From Sphingomonas sp. PAMC 26621 (GTDB lineage Bacteria > Pseudomonadota > Alphaproteobacteria > Sphingomonadales > Sphingomonadaceae): 64,000 nucleotides of DNA. Within the stretch, counting starts at the first letter, position 1. The number at the start of each line of letters is the position of its first letter. The stretch is taken from positions 1 through 64,000 of the forward strand of contig NZ_AIDW01000016.1 of the NCBI RefSeq assembly GCF_000251145.1, given 5' to 3'. Below, in pieces: positions 18,296 through 27,350 of this stretch. Position numbers and translations under genes: made by a program. The notes beneath the pieces are model-generated. The model was given only the letters and a program-made list of their open reading frames with translations, was not told the origin of the DNA and ran no database searches.

Positions 18296-18753
18296 TGGGG
18301 ACGCTGGCGGGAATCGCTCGCCACAGTCGGCCCAAGGGACCGATGGAGACCATCGACCACGTCGAAGTGACGCTGGACGGTGGTCTCCACGGCGACTTTC
18401 GCGGGACGATCAAGCCCGGCGGCAAGGGGCGGCGGCAGGTGACGTTGCTCGAGGCAGGCGACTGGGCCGCCGCGATGGCCGAGGTCGGGCATAGTCTGCC
18501 CTGGTCCGCGCGACGCGCCAACCTGCTGGTCGAGGGACTCGACCTGCCGCAGGTGCCGGGCACGCGGCTGCGGATCGGCGATACGGTCGAGCTGATGATC
18601 ACGCGCGAGACCGATCCGTGCGAGCGGATGGAAGCGCTCGCGCCGGGCCTGCGCGCGGCAATGATGATCGACTGGCGCGGGGGCGCGTGCTCGCGCGTCC
18701 TTGTCGGCGGGACGATCCGCGTCGGCGACACGATTTTGATTCTTGGAGAGTGA
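18295..18753 (+). CDS. MOSC domain protein
   Basis: 152 residues. The layout matches free-standing MOSC proteins: [20 protein letters not shown] at the start, GLHGDFRGT, the [12 protein letters not shown] strand, [14 protein letters not shown], and the conserved cysteine in [13 protein letters not shown] near residue 110. MOSC domains are linked to molybdenum cofactor sulfur chemistry and detoxification of N-hydroxylated compounds. The start TGATG overlaps the gap stop, and its own stop nearly meets the pgk start, so it is embedded in the glycolytic operon. Why it is there is not obvious. Confidence 0.85.
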   Translation: MGTLAGIARHSRPKGPMETIDHVEVTLDGGLHGDFRGTIKPGGKGRRQVTLLEAGDWAAAMAEVGHSLPWSARRANLLVEGLDLPQVPGTRLRIGDTVELMITRETDPCERMEALAPGLRAAMMIDWRGGACSRVLVGGTIRVGDTILILGE

Positions 18754-18758
18754 TGGAC

Positions 18759-19952
18759 ATGACACGGGCCTTCAAGACGCTGGACGATATCGGCGACGTA
18801 CGCGGCAAGCGCGTGCTGGTGCGCGAGGATCTCAATGTGCCGATGCAGGACGGCGCGGTCAGCGACGACACGCGGTTGCGCGCGACGCTGCCGACCGTCA
18901 CCGAGCTGGCGGACAAGGGCGCGATCGTCCTGATCCTCGCGCATTTCGGGCGGCCCAAGGGCACGCCTTCGGCCGAACTGTCGCTCAAGCAACTGGTCGA
19001 GCCTTATGCCAACGTGCTCGGGCGGCCCGTCAAGTATGTCGACTGGGAAGGCGATGCAGCGGCGGTTGCCGCGCTTGCACCCGGCGACGTCGCGATCCTC
19101 GAGAATACGCGCTTCTTCGGTGGCGAGGAAAAGAACGATCCGGCGGTGGTCGATCGGTTCGCATCGCTTGGCGACCTGTACGTCAACGACGCCTTCTCCG
19201 CCGCGCACCGCGCGCATGCCTCGACCGAGGGGCTGGCGCACAAGCTGCCTGCTTTCGCCGGGCGTGCGATGGAAGCGGAGCTCGACGCACTCGACAAGGC
19301 GCTCGGCAACCCCGAGCATCCGGTCGCGGCGGTCGTCGGCGGGGCGAAGGTTTCGACCAAGCTCGACGTGCTCAAGCACCTCGTCACCAAGGTCGATCAC
19401 CTCATCATCGGCGGCGGGATGGCGAACACCTTCCTCGCGGCGCGCGGCGTGAACGTCGGCAAGTCGCTGTGCGAGCATGAGCTGACCGGCACCGCGGACG
19501 AGATCTTCGCGGCGGCAGACGGGGCGAATTGCACGATCCATCTGCCCTATGACGTGGTGGTGGCGAAGGAATTCCGCGCCAACCCGCCGATCCGCACGGT
19601 CAACGTGCATGAGGTCGCGGCGGACGAGATGATCCTCGACGTCGGCCCGGCGGCGACCGAAGCATTGGCGGACGTGCTCAAGAACTGCCGGACGCTGGTG
19701 TGGAACGGCCCGCTCGGTGCGTTCGAGACGCCGCCGTTCGATACCGCGACGGTCGCGCTGGCAAAGACTGCGGCGGCGCTGACCAAGAGCGGGTCGCTCG
19801 TTTCGGTCGCTGGGGGCGGGGACACGGTTGCCGCGCTCAACCAGGCGGGCGTGGCGGACGACTTCACCTTCGTCTCAACCGCTGGCGGGGCGTTCCTGGA
19901 GTGGATGGAAGGCAAGGACCTGCCCGGCGTCGCGGCGCTCGCGCGCGGCTGA
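18759..19952 (+). CDS. pgk: Phosphoglycerate kinase
   Basis: 397 residues, normal length. It interconverts 1,3-bisphosphoglycerate and 3-phosphoglycerate with ATP formation. N-terminal substrate site [11 protein letters not shown] and LAHFGRPKG; nucleotide site in [12 protein letters not shown] and [12 protein letters not shown]-terminal WNGPLGAFE, then [11 protein letters not shown] and [15 protein letters not shown] chose the ATG at 18759 because GGAGAG (18745-18750) is then 8 bases away; an ATG at 18753 is only 2 bases from it. Confidence 0.97.
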   Translation: MTRAFKTLDDIGDVRGKRVLVREDLNVPMQDGAVSDDTRLRATLPTVTELADKGAIVLILAHFGRPKGTPSAELSLKQLVEPYANVLGRPVKYVDWEGDAAAVAALAPGDVAILENTRFFGGEEKNDPAVVDRFASLGDLYVNDAFSAAHRAHASTEGLAHKLPAFAGRAMEAELDALDKALGNPEHPVAAVVGGAKVSTKLDVLKHLVTKVDHLIIGGGMANTFLAARGVNVGKSLCEHELTGTADEIFAAADGANCTIHLPYDVVVAKEFRANPPIRTVNVHEVAADEMILDVGPAATEALADVLKNCRTLVWNGPLGAFETPPFDTATVALAKTAAALTKSGSLVSVAGGGDTVAALNQAGVADDFTFVSTAGGAFLEWMEGKDLPGVAALARG

Positions 19953-19980
19953 CCCTCTGCTACCGTACCGTCTGGCCGCT

Positions 19981-20487
19981 TCAACCGGCCGGCGGTATGC
20001 GCTCCTTGAGCAGCGGCACGAGCTCGCTGTTCAACTCCTCCAGCCCGAAAGCGCTGGCTTTGGCGTAGCGGACCCGACCGGCGCGATCGATGATGTAGTT
20101 GGTCGGGACCGCGCCCAGCGTCTGATACGGTCCCTTGACCGCCCGCGCCGGCGAAATGTGCAACTGCGCGAACAGCTTCTTCATCTGGGAAATCGGGACC
20201 GAATCCTCGGTCGCGATTGCATAGACCTTCAGGCCGTGCGCCTTCTGCAGGTCGTAATAGGCGTCGAGCAGCGGCAGTTCGGCCTTGCACGGACCGCACC
20301 AGGTTGCCCAGAAGTTGAGCACGACGACCTGTCCGCGTAGCTGGTCGGACGAGACCTTGCTGCCATCGACCAGCGTCAGGACGAACGGCGGCGCGTCGTC
20401 GCCGACCTTCGGCGCCTTCGCCCCGATCAGCCCCAGTGCCGCGCATGCGAGTGCGGCACCCCGCACAATCTTTCCGAACCCCTGCAT
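19981..20487 (-). CDS. TlpA/ResA-like thiol-disulfide oxidoreductase
   Basis: 168 residues. An N-terminal signal peptide or anchor (VRGAALACAALGLIGA) is followed by a thioredoxin fold with active site WCGPC in VVLNFWATWCGPCKAELPLL near residue 65, and the cis-proline region GAVPTNYIIDRAGRV. It probably acts in the periplasm, reducing disulfides for cytochrome maturation or similar tasks. The ATG at 20487 has GGGGGC six bases upstream; a TTG at 20508 is an alternative. It converges on pgk with a 28-bp gap. Confidence 0.9.
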   Translation of the reverse strand: MQGFGKIVRGAALACAALGLIGAKAPKVGDDAPPFVLTLVDGSKVSSDQLRGQVVVLNFWATWCGPCKAELPLLDAYYDLQKAHGLKVYAIATEDSVPISQMKKLFAQLHISPARAVKGPYQTLGAVPTNYIIDRAGRVRYAKASAFGLEELNSELVPLLKERIPPAG

Positions 20488-20540
20488 ATCAATGCCCCCA
20501 TTGACCAAATTCGGCAGCGTGGAAGACGAATGCCGCTAGG

Positions 20541-21737
20541 TCAATGCCTTGCGACCTTTTCCTGGGAATGGTCGAACAGCGCGTACAGCCCCAGCGCCAC
20601 GCCCCCGATCCCCGCGCCGATCAGGCTGGTCAGCGTCCAGCCCCCCGCCGCGATGCTCGCGCTGCCGATCACCGATCCCGTCGCGCCGAACAGGAAGACG
20701 ATCGTCATGTACGCGGCGTTGATCCGCCCGCCCGCTGCCGGGTCGAGCCCGAAGATGATTCGCTGCCCGGAGATCTGGTTGAGCTGGACCGCCGCGTCGA
20801 TCAGCACCGCGCCGAGCGCGAAGGCGATCACGCTGCCCGCCGCGACGACCATGTCGGTCGCCAGGAACGACAGCGTCAGCAGCACCAGCGCCCCGAGCGT
20901 GGTCGCGCGCGCACGGCCCTTGTCGGCGAAATGCCCGGCGATCGGCGCGGCCAGTGCGCCTCCGGCACCGGCGAGCGCGAACAGCGCGACGCCGTTCGGC
21001 CCCAGCCCGAAGCGCTGCGTCAACACGATCGGTGCGGCGGTCCAGAACATGTTGAACGCGATGAACAGCAACGCCTGATACGCCGCGCGCAACCGCAGCA
21101 TCGGGTAGCGCCGGAGCAGGTCGACGGACGAGGCCAGCAATGCGCCGTAGCGCAACGTGCTGTCCGGACGGCGCGCGGGTAGCATCAGCAGCAGCGCGAC
21201 GCCGACGAGCGCGGTAACCCCGGCCGACACGAAGAACATCGCGCGCCAGCCCGCGAGCCCAGCAACGAAGCTGGCGACGGGCCGCGCGAGCATGATGCCG
21301 GTGAGCAGCCCGCTCATCACCAGCCCGATCGTGCGGCCCTGCCGTTCCCGGCTGCTCAATTTGGCGGCGAGCGGCACCAGCACCTGCGCGCCGACCGAGC
21401 AGACACCCGTCACAAGCGCGGCGGCGAGGAAGGTGATCGGTCCTTCCGCCATCGCGATCCCGACGCAGCCGAGCACCGCGCCGACCGTCGCGATGAGGAT
21501 CAGCCGCTTGTTCTCGACCAGATCCGACAGCGGCACGATGAAGGCGAGCCCGAGCCCGTAGCCGAGCTGGGTCAGCGTGACGATCGCCCCCGCCAGACCC
21601 GGCGATAGCCCGATGTCGGGACCGATCGTCTCGATCAGCGTCTGCGCATAATAGAGATTCGCGACCATCGCGCCGCACGCGACCGCCATCAACAGCGTGA
21701 CCGCGGGGGAAAGATCGTGGGTGTCGGGATGGCTCAT
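20541..21737 (-). CDS. MFS transporter, drug/sugar efflux type
   Basis: 398 residues with twelve hydrophobic segments. Motif-like loop DLVENKRLILIA between helices 2 and 3 and the second-half ADKGRARATTLG between helices 8 and 9 are in the right places for the major facilitator superfamily; the overall pattern fits the DHA1/YnfM-like efflux group. Substrate unknown. It runs on the minus strand between the pgk/TlpA pair and the divergent aldolase gene, about 135 bp from the latter. Confidence 0.87.
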   Translation of the reverse strand: MSHPDTHDLSPAVTLLMAVACGAMVANLYYAQTLIETIGPDIGLSPGLAGAIVTLTQLGYGLGLAFIVPLSDLVENKRLILIATVGAVLGCVGIAMAEGPITFLAAALVTGVCSVGAQVLVPLAAKLSSRERQGRTIGLVMSGLLTGIMLARPVASFVAGLAGWRAMFFVSAGVTALVGVALLLMLPARRPDSTLRYGALLASSVDLLRRYPMLRLRAAYQALLFIAFNMFWTAAPIVLTQRFGLGPNGVALFALAGAGGALAAPIAGHFADKGRARATTLGALVLLTLSFLATDMVVAAGSVIAFALGAVLIDAAVQLNQISGQRIIFGLDPAAGGRINAAYMTIVFLFGATGSVIGSASIAAGGWTLTSLIGAGIGGVALGLYALFDHSQEKVARH

Positions 21738-21873
21738 CCGGACCGAAAGCCTTGCCGTAGCGTAAAAAGCAAGTGCGCCGCGTGCAATCGCCCGGACGCC
21801 GGAATGGCGCGTTGCAGTCCGGCATGCGGCTGACTATCACGCCCGAAAACTACGAATGAAGAGGATCCAGACA

Positions 21874-22782
21874 ATGACGCCTGCCGTCAAAGCCATTCTC
21901 GACAAGTATGAGTCGGACAGCCCCGCAACCAAGGCCAACCTCGGCCGCATCCTGATGCACGGCCATCTCGGCGGCACCGGCAAGCTCGTCATCCTGCCGG
22001 TCGACCAGGGGTTCGAGCATGGCCCGGCGCGCAGCTTTGCGATCAATCCGCCGGCGTACGACCCGCATTACCACTATCAGCTTGCGATCGACGCGGGGCT
22101 CTCGGCCTATGCCGCACCGCTGGGCATGCTGGAAGCTGGCGCGATGACCTTCGCCGGGCAGATCCCGACGATCCTCAAGGTCAACAGCTCGAACAGCTGG
22201 GCGCAGGGCGCGAACCAGGCGGTGACCGGCTCGGTCGAGGACGCGGTTCGGCTCGGCTGCGCGGCGATCGGCTTCACCATCTATCCGGGCTCCGACGACC
22301 TGTTCGACATGATCGGCCAGATCCGCGAGATGTCGGCGGAGGCCAAGTCGGTCGGGATCGCGACCGTGATCTGGTCGTATCCGCGCGGCGGGATACTCCC
22401 CAAGTCGGGTGAGCTCGCGCTCGACGTCGGTGCCTATGCCGCGCACATGGCGGCTATGCTGGGCGCGCACATCATCAAGGTGAAGCTGCCGAGCGATCAT
22501 ATCGAGCAGAAGGAAGCCAAGCCGATGTATGAGGGCACCGACTGGTCGAACCAGGCGGACCGCGTCCGCCACGTCGTCCAGTCGAGCTTCGCGGGACGCC
22601 GGATCGTCGTCTTCTCGGGCGGCGCGGCCAAGGGCGCAGACGCGGTCTACCAGGATGCGCGCGACATTCTCGCGGGCGGGGGCAATGGCTCGATCATCGG
22701 TCGCAACACCTTCCAGCGCCCGCGCGACGAAGCGCTCGAGATGCTCGGCAAGATCATCGCGATCTACAAGGGCGAAGCGTAA
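21874..22782 (+). CDS. Class I fructose-bisphosphate aldolase (DhnA/FbaB type)
   Basis: 302 residues. It cleaves fructose 1,6-bisphosphate by a Schiff-base mechanism. LVILPVDQGFEHGPARSF at 38-55 and the lysines of HIIKVKLPSD (202 or 204) mark the DhnA family; FSGGAAKGADAVYQDA and GNGSIIGRNTFQRP are the phosphate-binding loops. This is the archaeal-type class I enzyme, in place of a class II Fba. AAGAGGA before the ATG at 21874 supports that start; an ATG at 21856 adds six residues but has no site. It completes the local gap-pgk-aldolase set. Confidence 0.92.
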   Translation: MTPAVKAILDKYESDSPATKANLGRILMHGHLGGTGKLVILPVDQGFEHGPARSFAINPPAYDPHYHYQLAIDAGLSAYAAPLGMLEAGAMTFAGQIPTILKVNSSNSWAQGANQAVTGSVEDAVRLGCAAIGFTIYPGSDDLFDMIGQIREMSAEAKSVGIATVIWSYPRGGILPKSGELALDVGAYAAHMAAMLGAHIIKVKLPSDHIEQKEAKPMYEGTDWSNQADRVRHVVQSSFAGRRIVVFSGGAAKGADAVYQDARDILAGGGNGSIIGRNTFQRPRDEALEMLGKIIAIYKGEA

Positions 22783-22822
22783 GGACGCGCAGGCGTTCGC
22801 CTATCACCGGAGCCTCGGCCCG

Positions 22823-23272
22823 GTGGTAGGCGTTCTCCTGGGACTGGCGGTCGTCGAACTGCTGGTCGTGCATCTCGTCATCGTCGGGCTGTTCGGGACG
22901 ACGGCTGCGATCGTCGTCGGCGCGCTCGATTTGGCCGTGGTGGTCGGTCTCGTCCTACTCTTGCGGTCGTTCAGGCGGTTGCCGGTAACGCTGGACGACA
23001 GGGTTCTCACGCTCCGCGCCGGGAGCCTGAAGCGGATTGCCGTCCCGACATCCAGCATCGCCGGTTTGCGAACGGCATGGGATGCCGCAGCATTGAAGCG
23101 ACCCGGTGTCGTCAACCTCGCGCTGGCAAGCTGGCCGAACGTTTTCCTGGATCTCTCCGAGCCGATGGTACTCCGTAGCGGTAAGCCGATCCACGCGGTT
23201 GCGCACAAGCTTGACGATCCCGCGGCTTTCCATGCCGCGATCTCGGCGCTATCGGCAGCGCATGGATATTGA
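22823..23272 (+). CDS. Hypothetical membrane protein with two helices and a PH-like tail
   Basis: About 149 residues from a GTG start. Two hydrophobic helices (VVGVLLGLAVVELLVVHLVIVGL and AAIVVGALDLAVVVGLVLLL) are followed by a soluble beta-rich part resembling bacterial PH-like domains (RLPVTLDDRVLTLRAGSLKRIAV then VPTSSIAGL). In frame just before the GTG the sequence encodes FAYHRSLGP, which also looks like this family's N-terminus, yet no start codon lies between it and the aldolase gene, so the true start is unclear. The 3' end overlaps thiE by 11 bases. Function unknown. Confidence 0.65.
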   Translation: MVGVLLGLAVVELLVVHLVIVGLFGTTAAIVVGALDLAVVVGLVLLLRSFRRLPVTLDDRVLTLRAGSLKRIAVPTSSIAGLRTAWDAAALKRPGVVNLALASWPNVFLDLSEPMVLRSGKPIHAVAHKLDDPAAFHAAISALSAAHGY

Positions 23273-23945
23273 AGACCCCCTCGGCCCGCTCGACCCCGAT
23301 TTCGGCGCGCAGTTCAAGCGCGACTATCGCCGGCCGCCGTGCCAGCTGTACCTCGTCTCCCCGCTCGACGTCACCGGGGGTTTCGCCGACCGGCTGAAAC
23401 GCGCGCTCGACGCCGGGCCGGTCGCGGCGTTCCAGTTCCGCGTCAAGGACATCGACCAGCATGCCGCGGCCGCGCTCGCCGAGCCGCTGCAGCGGATCTG
23501 CGCGGATGCGGACGTCGCCTTCATCGTCAACGACAGCATCGCGCTTGCCAAGCGCCTCGGCGCGGACGGTGTGCATCTCGGTCAGGACGATGGCGATCCG
23601 CAGGAGGCGCGGAGCGAGCTCGGGGCTACGGCGCAGATCGGTATCAGCTGTCACGCCAGCCGCCATCTCGCGATGGAAGCGGGGGAAGGCGGCGCGGATT
23701 ATGTCGCGTTCGGCGCTTTCTACCCCACGACGACCAAGGTTGCGGAGCATGTCGCCGACCCGGTGTTGCTGAGCTGGTGGTCGACCGTGTTCGAACTGCC
23801 CTGCGTCGCGATCGGCGGGATCACGCCCGCCAATGCGCCGCCGCTGGTGAAGGCGGGGGCGGATTTCCTCGCCGTATCGCACGGCGTCTGGGGCGAGGAC
23901 GAAGCAGCAGCGGTGAAGGCGTTCGCCGAGGTGCTCAAGCGGTAG
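23262..23945 (+). CDS. thiE: Thiamine phosphate synthase
   Basis: 227 residues. It joins HMP pyrophosphate and thiazole phosphate to make thiamine phosphate. TIM-barrel features are QLYLVSPLDV, AFQFRVKDID, FIVNDSIALAKRLGADGVHLGQDD, IGISCHASRHLAMEAGEGGADYVAFGAFYPTTTK and VAIGGITPANAPPLVKAGADFLAVS. It has a 20-residue N-terminal extension (DIEDPLGPLDPDFGAQFKRD) relative to E. coli ThiE. Its start overlaps the hypothetical membrane gene. The other thiamine gene in this window, a ThiS-ThiG fusion, is 30 kb away. No TPP riboswitch is visible here. Confidence 0.93.
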   Translation: MDIEDPLGPLDPDFGAQFKRDYRRPPCQLYLVSPLDVTGGFADRLKRALDAGPVAAFQFRVKDIDQHAAAALAEPLQRICADADVAFIVNDSIALAKRLGADGVHLGQDDGDPQEARSELGATAQIGISCHASRHLAMEAGEGGADYVAFGAFYPTTTKVAEHVADPVLLSWWSTVFELPCVAIGGITPANAPPLVKAGADFLAVSHGVWGEDEAAAVKAFAEVLKR

Positions 23946-23977
23946 AGCGCAGGCCCGATCCGTGCTAGGACGCGCGC

Positions 23978-24172
23978 ATGTCGAAGCTCTCCCCGATCGA
24001 GCCCGAATTCGAGATGCCCGAAGATGCTGCAGCCTACGACGTCTGGTTTCGCGCCAAGGTTCAGTCGGCGCTCGATTCGACCGAGGCGGACGTTCCGCAC
24101 GAAGCGGTAATGGCGAGCATTCGCGAGATCATCGATCGGAAAAAGAACGGTGCGGCTCGTCTGGCGCGCTAG
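23978..24172 (+). CDS. Antitoxin of a ParE-type toxin-antitoxin pair (stability-determinant family)
   Basis: 64 residues, acidic N-terminus (IEPEFEMPEDAAAYDVWFRA) and a C-terminal segment of helix then basic residues (AVMASIREIIDRKKNGAARL). The FRAKVQSALDS and EAVMASIREII pieces are typical of the small antitoxins encoded with ParE toxins in alphaproteobacteria. It overlaps the toxin gene by 23 bases. Expected role: neutralise the toxin and repress the promoter. Confidence 0.85.
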   Translation: MSKLSPIEPEFEMPEDAAAYDVWFRAKVQSALDSTEADVPHEAVMASIREIIDRKKNGAARLAR

Positions 24173-24422
24173 GACGCGCCGGGATGTCGAAGCGATTGTA
24201 GAGTATCTCGCCGAACGCAATCCGAGTGAGGCCGATCGAGTAGAGGCCCTGATCGAGAGGGCGGTGGGGACCCTGCAGGTCCGGCCATTGTTGTACAAGC
24301 CGGGCCGCCTTCCTGGCACGCGGGAAGCGGTTATCCATCGCAACTATATCATCGTTTATCGCGTGGTTGATGATGTTGTGACGATCTTGGCCGTTCTACA
24401 CGCCCGTCAAAGGTATCCCTGA
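24150..24422 (+). CDS. RelE/ParE family toxin
   Basis: 90 residues from a GTG start. The ParE/RelE fold shows in RARTRRDVEAIVEYLAERNP, LYKPGRLPGTREAVIHRNYIIVYRV and the terminal strand VVTILAVLHARQRYP. Members poison DNA gyrase (ParE) or cleave mRNA at the ribosome (RelE); the GTREAVI and YIIVYRV pattern favours the ParE side. Antitoxin gene immediately upstream and overlapping. Target not determinable from sequence. Confidence 0.92.
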   Translation: MRLVWRARTRRDVEAIVEYLAERNPSEADRVEALIERAVGTLQVRPLLYKPGRLPGTREAVIHRNYIIVYRVVDDVVTILAVLHARQRYP

Positions 24423-24423
24423 C

Positions 24424-25023
24424 CTACCAGTGCCGCACGCGCCCGGTATCGACATGGACGAACCCGTCGCGCGGATAATAGCCGACGCCACCCCCGCCCA
24501 GGGCAAGCGCTGCGCCGCGCAACCGGTCGAGCGACACGCCGGGCACCACGATATCGGTTGCCTTGCCGAGCATGTGTTGGCTCTGGCTCGCAACCCCGCT
24601 GTGCGACCCGCCCCGGGCGCGAAGCTTCGCATTGGTCTGCGGCGAGCGATAACCGCAGATCAGGTCGATCTTGCGGTTGCCGCTGAGCTCCAGCTTCTGT
24701 CGCAGCGATACGAGCAGCGCCAGCAGGCGTCGATCCATGCCGATCGAATCGCCCGTGCGCCAGTCCCGCAGGCCGTGGTTCAACTCTGCGAGCCCGGCCG
24801 GAACGAACCGGCCCGAGCGCGCGAACACGGCATCGACGCTCTCGTTGGTGTGGACGTTGCGGATCGCGAGACGCCATTCGATCCCTGCCGCCATCGCGGG
24901 CAAGGGCAGCGCCAGAGCGGCGCCTCCGGCGATCGCGCCGCCAAGCAAGGCGCGTCGCGAAAACAGCGCGCTACATTTCGAAGTCGTAACGGACCCAACG
25001 TCCCGGTCTGTCGTTATCTGCAT
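24424..25023 (-). CDS. DUF882 (YcbK-like) peptidase, Tat-exported
   Basis: 199 residues. A twin-arginine-type signal (FSRRALLGGAIAGGAALALP) suggests folded export to the periplasm. The zinc-peptidase core is CGYRSPQTNAKLRARGG, SQHMLGKATDIVV and GFVHVDTGRVRHW, giving the His, Asp, His metal ligands of the M15/DUF882 fold. Probably trims murein peptides. It is divergent, by only 26 bp, from an L,D-transpeptidase gene, so the two cell-wall genes share a compact control region. Confidence 0.9.
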   Translation of the reverse strand: MQITTDRDVGSVTTSKCSALFSRRALLGGAIAGGAALALPLPAMAAGIEWRLAIRNVHTNESVDAVFARSGRFVPAGLAELNHGLRDWRTGDSIGMDRRLLALLVSLRQKLELSGNRKIDLICGYRSPQTNAKLRARGGSHSGVASQSQHMLGKATDIVVPGVSLDRLRGAALALGGGGVGYYPRDGFVHVDTGRVRHW

Positions 25024-25049
25024 GGATTTGCATGTAGGAGACTGAAACC

Positions 25050-26078
25050 GTGCTCAAAACCTTTGCCGGCGTCGCTTGTCTGGCGTTGGCCCCGGTTGGT
25101 CTCGTTGCCGCCAGCGCGGCGGGAACCAATGCACCATTGCCAGTTCCCGCCGCGCAAACGAAGCTCGATCTCTCGGTCCTCCATGCACAGGTCATTCTCG
25201 ATCATCTCGGTTTCTCGCCGGGGGTGCTCGACGGGCGGGAAGGCAAGTCGCTGGTCGCGGCGGTCACGGGCTTCCAGGAAGTTCAGGGCCTGCCGAAGAC
25301 CGGCAAGCTCGATCAGCCGACGTTGAAGGCGCTGTATCCGCATCGTGCGTTTCGGCCGACGCAGAAGATCACGCTGACCAACGACATCCTCACGGGACCG
25401 TTCACCAACCCGTTCCCCAAGGACCCGGCGCTCCAGTCGAAGCTACCCGCGCTCGGCTACAAGTCGGTGATGGAGAAGATGGGCGAGATGTTCCACACCA
25501 CGCCCGCAGTGCTGATCGAGCTCAATAGCCCGGACACGAAGCTGACCGCCGGGACGCAGATCGTCGTCCCTAACGCCATCACGACCGAGCGCGCCTATGA
25601 TCCCAAGTTGCCTGAGGCATGGCGCAAGACGCTGAGCGATCTCAATGTCGACTCGACGCAGCCGCAGGGCGCGAAGATCGTCGTTTCCAAGTCGAAGGAA
25701 GTCCTTCGCGTCCTCGACAAGGACGGCAAGCTCGTCGCGCAGTTCATGGCGACGATGGGCAGCACGCACGATCCGTTGCCGATCGGCACGTGGAAGGTAC
25801 TCGGGCCAAGCTACAACCCGGAGTTCCACTATAACCCGACGCTGTTCTGGGATGCCAAGAAGGGCTCCAAGCAGGCGCTGCTTCCGCCGGGGCCGAACGG
25901 TCCGGTCGGCGTGGTCTGGCTTGACCTGTCCAAGCCGCATTACGGCATCCACGGGACGCCGTCGCCCGAGACGATCGGTCGCGCGGAGAGCCATGGCTGC
26001 ATCCGCCTGACCAATTGGGATGCCGCCCGCCTGGCGATGATGGTCAAGGCGGGAACGCCAGCCGTGTTCCAGAGCTAA
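25050..26078 (+). CDS. L,D-transpeptidase (YkuD) with peptidoglycan-binding domain
   Basis: 342 residues from GTG, with AGGAGA upstream. A signal peptide (LKTFAGVACLALAPVGLVAASAAG) leads to a peptidoglycan-binding type 1 domain at about 45-100 (VILDHLGFSPGVLDG then LPKTGKLDQPTLKALYP). The catalytic YkuD domain at about 205-340 ends in the HxxxxxxxxxxxSHGCIRL signature, with the histidine of GIHGTPSPETIG and the nucleophilic cysteine near residue 316. It forms 3-3 crosslinks or attaches proteins to murein in the periplasm. Confidence 0.95.
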   Translation: MLKTFAGVACLALAPVGLVAASAAGTNAPLPVPAAQTKLDLSVLHAQVILDHLGFSPGVLDGREGKSLVAAVTGFQEVQGLPKTGKLDQPTLKALYPHRAFRPTQKITLTNDILTGPFTNPFPKDPALQSKLPALGYKSVMEKMGEMFHTTPAVLIELNSPDTKLTAGTQIVVPNAITTERAYDPKLPEAWRKTLSDLNVDSTQPQGAKIVVSKSKEVLRVLDKDGKLVAQFMATMGSTHDPLPIGTWKVLGPSYNPEFHYNPTLFWDAKKGSKQALLPPGPNGPVGVVWLDLSKPHYGIHGTPSPETIGRAESHGCIRLTNWDAARLAMMVKAGTPAVFQS

Positions 26079-26093
26079 TCCGGGACGCGGGGG

Positions 26094-26720
26094 ATGAAGA
26101 AGGTAGGTTTGATCGTCGTTGCGATGCTGCTCGGAGTCGTCGGCCTCTGGGTGGCGGCGCTGGTGTTCCTTCCCGACGCGCCGGGCGGCACGCGCAATGG
26201 GCCGATCGCGCGGTTGCGGCTCGCGGTCCGTGGTCAGCCGCAGCCGGTCGATATCGGCGCGGGGCGGGGTGGTTCGATCGTCCTGGCAGTCCCGGTGTCG
26301 GGCGTACGGCGCGGCGATATCAGCGACTCATGGGGCGATCCGCGCGAGAACGGGGAGCGGGAGCATCACGGCACGGACGTGATGGGGGCCGCGAACACGC
26401 CGGTCATCGCGGCCGCATCCGGCGTGGTCGAGAAGTTGTGGGACAGCGCGGCGGGCGGCACGACGGTGTACGTCCGCTCACAGTCGCGGACCTGGACGCT
26501 CTATTACGCGCATCTGGCCGGCTATGCACCCGGCCTGCACGAAGGGCAGCCGGTCACGACCGGGCAGTTGCTCGGCTACGTCGGCGACACCGGCAACGCG
26601 GGGGCAGGGAATTACCACCTGCATTTCGGGCTCACCCGCACCGATCCAGCCCAGCATTGGTATGAGGGCACCGACGTCGATCCGTTCCCCTATCTTGCGG
26701 GCAAGCCGCTGCCCGGCTAA
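26094..26720 (+). CDS. M23 family metallopeptidase
   Basis: 208 residues with an N-terminal membrane helix (VGLIVVAMLLGVVGLWVAALVF). The LytM zinc motifs are present: HHGTDVMG near residue 92 and YHLHFGLTR near 178. A murein endopeptidase or an activator of one. It starts 16 bases after the L,D-transpeptidase stop on the same strand, so the two are probably co-transcribed as a cell-wall pair. Confidence 0.92.
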   Translation: MKKVGLIVVAMLLGVVGLWVAALVFLPDAPGGTRNGPIARLRLAVRGQPQPVDIGAGRGGSIVLAVPVSGVRRGDISDSWGDPRENGEREHHGTDVMGAANTPVIAAASGVVEKLWDSAAGGTTVYVRSQSRTWTLYYAHLAGYAPGLHEGQPVTTGQLLGYVGDTGNAGAGNYHLHFGLTRTDPAQHWYEGTDVDPFPYLAGKPLPG

Positions 26721-26783
26721 GGCCTCGCGCCACGGCACGCTGCAACGGGTGCCGATTGGCTCTTTCCAACGCAGGCTCACCCC

Positions 26784-27347
26784 ATGAAGATCAACGCGGT
26801 CGAAATCCGTCCCGGCAACATTCTCGAATATGAAGGCGGCATCTGGCGTGCGGTGAAGATCCAGCACACGCAGCCCGGCAAGGGCGGTGCCTACATGCAG
26901 GTCGAGCTGAAGAACCTCATCGACGGCCGCAAGAACAACGTCCGTTTCCGCTCGGCCGAGAGCCTCGAGAAGGTGCGGCTCGACACGGTCGACTTCCAGT
27001 TCCTGTTCCGCGAGGGCGACACGCTGACCTTCATGGACAAGATCAATTATGAGCAGATCACGCTCGACGCGGATATCCTCGGCGATGCGGCGGCGTTCCT
27101 GCAGGACGGCATGGATGTCGTGATGGAATTGTGGGAGGAGCGCCCGATCTCGGTCCAGCTCCCCGACACGATCGAGGCGCTGATCGTCGAGGCGGACGCG
27201 GTGGTGAAGGGGCAGACCGCCTCGTCGAGCTACAAGCCCGCGATCCTCGAGAATGGCGTCCGCGTGATGGTCCCGCCGCATATCGGCGCGGGCACGCGGA
27301 TCGTCGTCGACGTGTACGAACAGACCTATGTGAAGCGCGCGGAATAA
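26784..27347 (+). CDS. efp: Translation elongation factor P
   Basis: 187 residues, normal three-domain length. EF-P relieves ribosome stalling at polyproline. Domain I holds the modified-lysine loop PGKGGA with Lys33, the residue beta-lysylated by EpmA where that enzyme exists. The middle OB fold includes [14 protein letters not shown] and the third domain ends [27 protein letters not shown]. The modification enzyme is not in this window. A family C repeat follows the stop. Confidence 0.97.
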   Translation: MKINAVEIRPGNILEYEGGIWRAVKIQHTQPGKGGAYMQVELKNLIDGRKNNVRFRSAESLEKVRLDTVDFQFLFREGDTLTFMDKINYEQITLDADILGDAAAFLQDGMDVVMELWEERPISVQLPDTIEALIVEADAVVKGQTASSSYKPAILENGVRVMVPPHIGAGTRIVVDVYEQTYVKRAE

Positions 27348-27350
27348 CGC

